Origin: Candidatus Blautia stercoravium
GTDB taxonomy: Bacteria > Bacillota > Clostridia > Lachnospirales > Lachnospiraceae
Assembly: GCA_019114495.1 (NCBI GenBank)
Contig: DXFK01000080.1
Location: forward strand, 1 to 36,457
Direction of reading: 5' to 3'
DNA: 36,457 bases
This document shows, piece after piece, positions 33,263 to 36,457 of the stretch. A program made the translations under genes and the position numbers. Each line of letters opens with the position of its first letter. Within the stretch, counting starts at the first letter, position 1. The notes under the pieces are model-generated. The model was not told where the DNA came from. It did not search any database and saw only the letters and a program-made list of their open reading frames with translations.

Positions 33263-33280
33263 CACTTCGCTCACGAAGTC
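33263..33280 (-). repeat. Hairpin at the very 5' end of the nifJ mRNA
   Basis: ACTTCG-TGAG-CGAAGT (6 bp, 4-base loop) lies within the first few bases of the predicted nifJ transcript, which starts about 33282. Such a 5'-terminal stem can slow RNA decay; an operator role is also possible. Confidence 0.5.
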
Positions 33281-33288
33281 TATAAGAA

Positions 33289-33317
33289 ATTATAGCACGA
33301 TTTGAAGTGCATGTCCA
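33289..33317 (-). promoter_or_regulatory. nifJ promoter
   Basis: TGGACA, 17 bases, TATAAT on the minus strand, with TGC just before the -10. This is a strong extended -10 promoter, fitting a highly expressed catabolic gene. Confidence 0.8.
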
Positions 33318-33379
33318 TTTGTAAAACATAAGAAAATCAAATGTTTTCCCAAAAAAACATGCACTCTCCTGCTTTTGAC

Positions 33380-33799
33380 TTATTTTTCTTCTGAAACTTC
33401 CCCTGCAATAATTTCCGCAATAGATTTTGCAGACAATTCCCGCAGCAAAACACCCTGTATTCTTTCCAATTCCCTGTGTACCCTGCAGCCACAGTCCTCC
33501 TGGTTATGTACACAGGGCTTCTTGGGATTCATACACTCTATCATATAGAAGTCCGGCTCTACCGCCAGATAAATATCCAGAAGCGTCAGCTCCTCTATAG
33601 AACGCTTCAGCGCATAGCCGCCGTTGCTTCCCCGAAAGGACTTTACAATTTCCTTTTTTTCCAGTTTTTTCAGTATTTTATATACAAACGCCGGTGTAAG
33701 CCCTTCCTGGTCGCAAACCTGGTTGACGCACATCTTTTCACCATTTGCCAGGGCGCGTACAATCCTTACGCCATAGTCACATTCTCTTGTAATCAGCAT
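33380..33799 (-). CDS. Rrf2 family transcriptional regulator with cysteine cluster
   Basis: A 139-residue winged-helix regulator. The N-terminal DNA-binding part is MLITRECDYGVRIVRALANG, then LTPAFVYKILKKLEKKEIVKSFRGSNGGYALKR. The dimerisation helix region holds ECMNPKKPCVHNQEDCGC, cysteines spaced 7, 7 and 2 residues apart, as in Fe-S sensing IscR/NsrR-type proteins. It probably senses Fe-S status, nitric oxide or redox. It is upstream of nifJ on the same strand, with separate promoters 160 bases apart, so it may regulate that gene and itself. The start at 33799 follows AAGGGAAAG. Confidence 0.93.
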   Translation of the reverse strand: MLITRECDYGVRIVRALANGEKMCVNQVCDQEGLTPAFVYKILKKLEKKEIVKSFRGSNGGYALKRSIEELTLLDIYLAVEPDFYMIECMNPKKPCVHNQEDCGCRVHRELERIQGVLLRELSAKSIAEIIAGEVSEEK

Positions 33800-33846
33800 G
33801 ATACTTTCCCTTCTTTTGTTGTTTACTTCCTAAATATACAAATGTA

Positions 33847-33875
33847 ATTATAGCTATCTGTACTGTATTTATCAA
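33847..33875 (-). promoter_or_regulatory. Promoter of the Rrf2-type gene
   Basis: TTGATA, 17 bases, TATAAT on the minus strand. The palindrome ATAGCTAT sits over the upstream edge of the -10, a candidate for autoregulation. Confidence 0.7.
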
Positions 33876-33885
33876 GTATTTTTTC

Positions 33886-33924
33886 GCAAGAAACACTTGC
33901 AAAATCCAGGTTTTACGGTAAAAT
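33886..33924 (+). promoter_or_regulatory. Promoter region of the ABC-F gene with dyad GCAAG-AAACA-CTTGC
   Basis: TTGCAA (33897-33902), 16 bases, TAAAAT (33919-33924) on the plus strand. A 5-bp dyad GCAAG/CTTGC overlaps the -35 at 33886-33900. Confidence 0.5.
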
Positions 33925-33976
33925 AAAAGAGATTACGCATTAATATTGTTTTTGTTAAGTGAGGTATGAATAAAAC

Positions 33977-35608
33977 ATGATTGCAGCAAATAATGTTACA
34001 TTACGAATCGGTAAGAAAGCACTGTTTGAAGATGTCAATATTAAATTTACAGAAGGAAACTGCTATGGTCTTATTGGTGCCAACGGCGCCGGAAAATCAA
34101 CATTCTTAAAAATCCTTTCCGGACAGCTGGAAACCACTAATGGAAATATTACCATTACACCTGGACAGCGTCTTTCCTTCCTGCAGCAGGACCACTTCAA
34201 ATACGACGCTTTCACTGTCCTTGATACCGTTATTATGGGAAATCAGCGTCTGTATGACATCATGAAGGAAAAAGAAGCGATTTACGCAAAAGAAGATTTC
34301 ACGGACGAAGACGGTATCCGGGCCAGCGAACTGGAAGGCGAATTTGCAGAAATGAACGGCTGGGAAGCAGAATCTGACGCCGCTATGCTCTTAAACGGAC
34401 TGGGCATCGACACTGATTTACACTATGCCCTTATGGCTGACTTAAAAGGCAGTGAAAAGGTGAAAGTGCTTCTGGCTCAGGCCCTGTTTGGAAACCCTGA
34501 CATTCTGCTTCTGGACGAGCCTACAAACCATTTGGACTTAGACGCCATTGAATGGCTGGAAGAATTTTTGATTAACTTTGAAAATACGGTCATTGTGGTA
34601 TCCCATGACCGTTATTTCTTAAACAAAGTCTGTACTCATACTGCTGATATTGACTACGGCAAAATCCAGCTTTATGCCGGAAACTATGATTTCTGGTATG
34701 AATCCAGCCAGCTTCTCATCAAACAGATGAAAGAAGCCAACCGTAAGAAAGAGGAAAAGATTAAGGAACTGCAGGAATTTATTTCCCGCTTCTCCGCCAA
34801 TGCTTCCAAATCCAAGCAGGCGACTTCCAGAAAACGTGCGCTGGAAAAAATTCAGTTAGACGACATGCGCCCTTCCAGCCGTAAATATCCTTACATCGAC
34901 TTCCGTCCAAACCGAGAAATCGGAAACGAAGTGCTTATGGTAGAAGGTCTGTCCAAAACCATTGACGGTGTAAAAATTCTGGATAACCTGACCTTCACTC
35001 TGGGACGTGAGGATAAAGTGGCTTTTGTAGGCGGCAATGAGCGTGCCAAAACTGTTCTTTTCCAGATTTTAACGGGAGAAATGGAACCGGATGAAGGTAC
35101 TTACAAATGGGGCGTTACCACGACACAGGCCTATTTTCCAAAAGACAGCACCAAAGAATTTGACAATGATTTAACCATTGCAGACTGGCTCACCGGATAT
35201 TCTGAAATCAAGGACGCTACTTATGTCCGCGGTTTCCTTGGCCGTATGCTCTTTCCTGGAGAAGACGGAGTAAAAAAAGTCCGGGTACTTTCCGGTGGTG
35301 AAAAGGTAAGATGTCTGTTGTCCAAAATGATGATTTCCGGGGCAAACATCCTGATTTTCGATGAACCGACCAACCACCTGGATATGGAATCCATTACAGC
35401 CTTAAACAACGGTATGATAAAATTCCCAGGTGTGATTCTCTTTGCCTCTCACGACCACCAGATTGTACAGACCACTGCAAACCGTATTATGGAAATTCTT
35501 CCAAACGGTGTATTAATCGACAAGATTACCACTTACGACGAATATCTTGCAAACGATGAAATGGCGAGAAAACGTCAGGTTTATACCATGACCGAAGAAG
35601 ACAACTAA
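33977..35608 (+). CDS. ABC-F family ATP-binding protein
   Basis: A 543-residue soluble protein with two ABC ATPase domains and no membrane part, as in ribosome-acting ABC-F factors. NBD1 has Walker A GANGAGKS (near residue 36) and the Walker B LLLDEPTNHLDLDAIEWLEEF; its signature is unusual (LKGSEKVKV). The linker, residues about 240-300, is Lys/Glu-rich and helical (the P-site tRNA interaction motif). NBD2 has a variant P-loop GGNERAKT, signature LSGGEKVRC, and Walker B LIFDEPTNHLDMES. ABC-F proteins rescue or tune ribosomes and some give antibiotic resistance; this one looks like the housekeeping YkpA/YbiT type. The start follows GAGGT at about 11 bases. Confidence 0.93.
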   Translation: MIAANNVTLRIGKKALFEDVNIKFTEGNCYGLIGANGAGKSTFLKILSGQLETTNGNITITPGQRLSFLQQDHFKYDAFTVLDTVIMGNQRLYDIMKEKEAIYAKEDFTDEDGIRASELEGEFAEMNGWEAESDAAMLLNGLGIDTDLHYALMADLKGSEKVKVLLAQALFGNPDILLLDEPTNHLDLDAIEWLEEFLINFENTVIVVSHDRYFLNKVCTHTADIDYGKIQLYAGNYDFWYESSQLLIKQMKEANRKKEEKIKELQEFISRFSANASKSKQATSRKRALEKIQLDDMRPSSRKYPYIDFRPNREIGNEVLMVEGLSKTIDGVKILDNLTFTLGREDKVAFVGGNERAKTVLFQILTGEMEPDEGTYKWGVTTTQAYFPKDSTKEFDNDLTIADWLTGYSEIKDATYVRGFLGRMLFPGEDGVKKVRVLSGGEKVRCLLSKMMISGANILIFDEPTNHLDMESITALNNGMIKFPGVILFASHDHQIVQTTANRIMEILPNGVLIDKITTYDEYLANDEMARKRQVYTMTEEDN

Positions 35609-35618
35609 TCTTTCTGAG

Positions 35619-35655
35619 GCTGCCGCATGAAGCAGAAACGACTTAATGCGGCAGC
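35619..35655. terminator. Terminator shared by ABC-F gene and AraC-type gene
   Basis: GCTGCCGCAT and ATGCGGCAGC form a 10-bp stem, followed on the plus strand by TTTTC. The right arm contains the regulator's last codons and its TAA (35643-35645). Confidence 0.8.
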
Positions 35656-36457
35656 TTTTCGTCTTTCATTCCTATCTGTATTTTCAAGTCTTTGTATTCT
35701 TTTGGTGAAATCCCAAACTCTTTTTTAAAGGCCCGGTAAAAGCTGGAATAATCCTTAAAGCCAAACATCAGATAGGCCCGGCTGATACTGATGTTTCCCA
35801 AAATCGCGTCCTGACAGGCGGTCAGACGTTTTTTCATAATATACTGGTGAATCGAAATTCCTGTATTTTCTTTAAAAATATGAGCAATATGATATTTGCT
35901 CACATAAAACTCTCCGGCTAGATACTCTAATGACAAATCCTGTTCCAGATGGTCGTCAATGTACTGCAGAATATTCTGGTAAAGGTTCTGGTCTTCCTTT
36001 ATTTTCCCCGGATTGTTTTTTTCATAGGCCATGCGGTTTAAATGGAGAAGCAAATCACAGATATTAATGAAAATCCGCGCTTCTTTTCCATAGCGCTCTG
36101 CGTAAATTTCCTCCATCAGATGAAATATTTTAGACTGAATACTGGAAAATTCCACCGTGCTGTTGTGATACACATACTGCTTCTTTTCCGCTGCACGCTG
36201 AACCAGATAATAATAATCTTCTGACATCTTCCGCAGACGCTGATAATATTCCACACTAATCCAGAATACAAAGCGGCTGTAAGGCTGTTCCTGGTCGTGA
36301 ATCACCACTTTATGCGGAATTCCCGGCGGCAGAATAACCACATCTCCCGCCTCCAGTTTGTACAGCTTATCCCGAATCAGGATAGACACACTTCCTTCCA
36401 GAAAAAAATACATTTCGTAATATTTATGTATATGGCTGTCCACATTGCCCAGATGAC
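35643..36457 (-). CDS. AraC-family regulator with cupin sensor domain, 5' end outside window
   Basis: An N-terminal cupin domain (HKYYEMYFFLEGSVSILI, then LEAGDVVILPPGIPHKVVIH) is followed by a C-terminal double helix-turn-helix (YLAGEFYVSKYHIAHIFKENTGISIHQYI, then GFKDYSSFYRAFKKEFGISPKEYKDL). Such proteins often respond to sugars or related metabolites through the cupin. The frame stays open to the window end, reading HLGNVDSHIHKYYEM before it, so I treat the GTG at 36443 as internal and the gene as partial. The missing part is probably short, perhaps 10 to 20 residues. It converges on the ABC-F gene and shares its terminator hairpin. Confidence 0.92.
   Translation of the reverse strand, partial: HLGNVDSHIHKYYEMYFFLEGSVSILIRDKLYKLEAGDVVILPPGIPHKVVIHDQEQPYSRFVFWISVEYYQRLRKMSEDYYYLVQRAAEKKQYVYHNSTVEFSSIQSKIFHLMEEIYAERYGKEARIFINICDLLLHLNRMAYEKNNPGKIKEDQNLYQNILQYIDDHLEQDLSLEYLAGEFYVSKYHIAHIFKENTGISIHQYIMKKRLTACQDAILGNISISRAYLMFGFKDYSSFYRAFKKEFGISPKEYKDLKIQIGMKDEKLPH

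Noticed and set aside
33336-33362. Terminator downstream of the Rrf2-type gene
   Set aside because: ATGTTTT/AAAACAT is AT-only and weak with no T-run after it on the minus strand; readthrough into nifJ cannot be excluded.
1-36457. CRISPR arrays, prophage, transposons, tRNA or rRNA genes
   Set aside because: I saw no repeat-spacer pattern, transposase, integrase, terminal inverted repeats or cloverleaf-like sequence. Long hairpins are explained as terminators or operators.

Overview
The window reads as chromosomal core and near-core sequence from a low-to-mid GC anaerobic Firmicute. Lachnospiraceae (Blautia-like) is my best guess. This rests on gene content (clostridial pyruvate:ferredoxin oxidoreductase, SEC-C-tagged methionine aminopeptidase, DegV, DUF3048 lipoprotein, M16C peptidase, ECF S component), strong AGGAGG ribosome sites and consensus sigma-A promoters. 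I see no prophage, insertion sequence, CRISPR array, tRNA or rRNA. About 30 protein genes are supported, most on the minus strand; two run off the window edges (trigger factor at the left, an AraC-type regulator at the right).

Layout. 1-4.2 kb: 3' part missing trigger factor, then a minus-strand operon GNAT - map - rluA-type pseudouridine synthase - DJ-1/PfpI protein, driven by an extended -10 promoter at 4141. 4.26-4.51 kb: a plus-strand orphan transcription unit (perfect TTGACA-N17-TATAAT promoter, about 210-nt RNA, six-codon ORF, terminator) that matches no ordinary gene. 4.5-9.4 kb: small export protein, DegV, MFS/spermidine-synthase-like fusion, DUF3048 lipoprotein, RidA. 9.4-12.1 kb: a PD-(D/E)XK nuclease-DinG/XPD helicase fusion with an almost leaderless promoter, and an HPr-like protein without the phosphorylatable histidine. 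12.4-13.9 kb: Mrp/NBP35 P-loop protein, a His-rich CsoR-type metal sensor and a conserved unknown. 14.1-15.4 kb (plus): xpt and an ECF S component with a dyad before it. 15.4-20.3 kb (minus): a compact operon xth - selD - cysteine desulfurase - dinB - small Cys-rich protein - GNAT. 20.4-21.9 kb (plus): a PurF-like protein lacking the catalytic N-terminal Cys. 22-26.5 kb (minus): M16C peptidase - era - recO. 26.6-29.6 kb: divergent MATE exporter and CorC/CNNM-type membrane protein, the latter behind a riboswitch-like leader. 29.7-33.8 kb (minus): nifJ (PFOR) and an Rrf2-type regulator with a cysteine cluster. 34-36.5 kb: ABC-F protein (plus) convergent with the AraC-type regulator, sharing a terminator that includes the regulator's last codons.

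Functional themes are protein maturation (trigger factor, Met aminopeptidase), Fe-S and metal handling (Mrp, CsoR, Rrf2, PFOR), selenium/sulfur activation, DNA repair (Xth, DinB, RecO, helicase), and purine salvage or synthesis. The most unusual items are the orphan RNA at 4.3-4.5 kb, the structured leader of the CorC-type gene with long-range complementarity into its terminator loop, the glutaminase-dead PurF-like protein, the His-less HPr, and the nuclease-helicase with a near-zero 5' UTR. All assignments come from reading sequence and motifs; no database search was possible.
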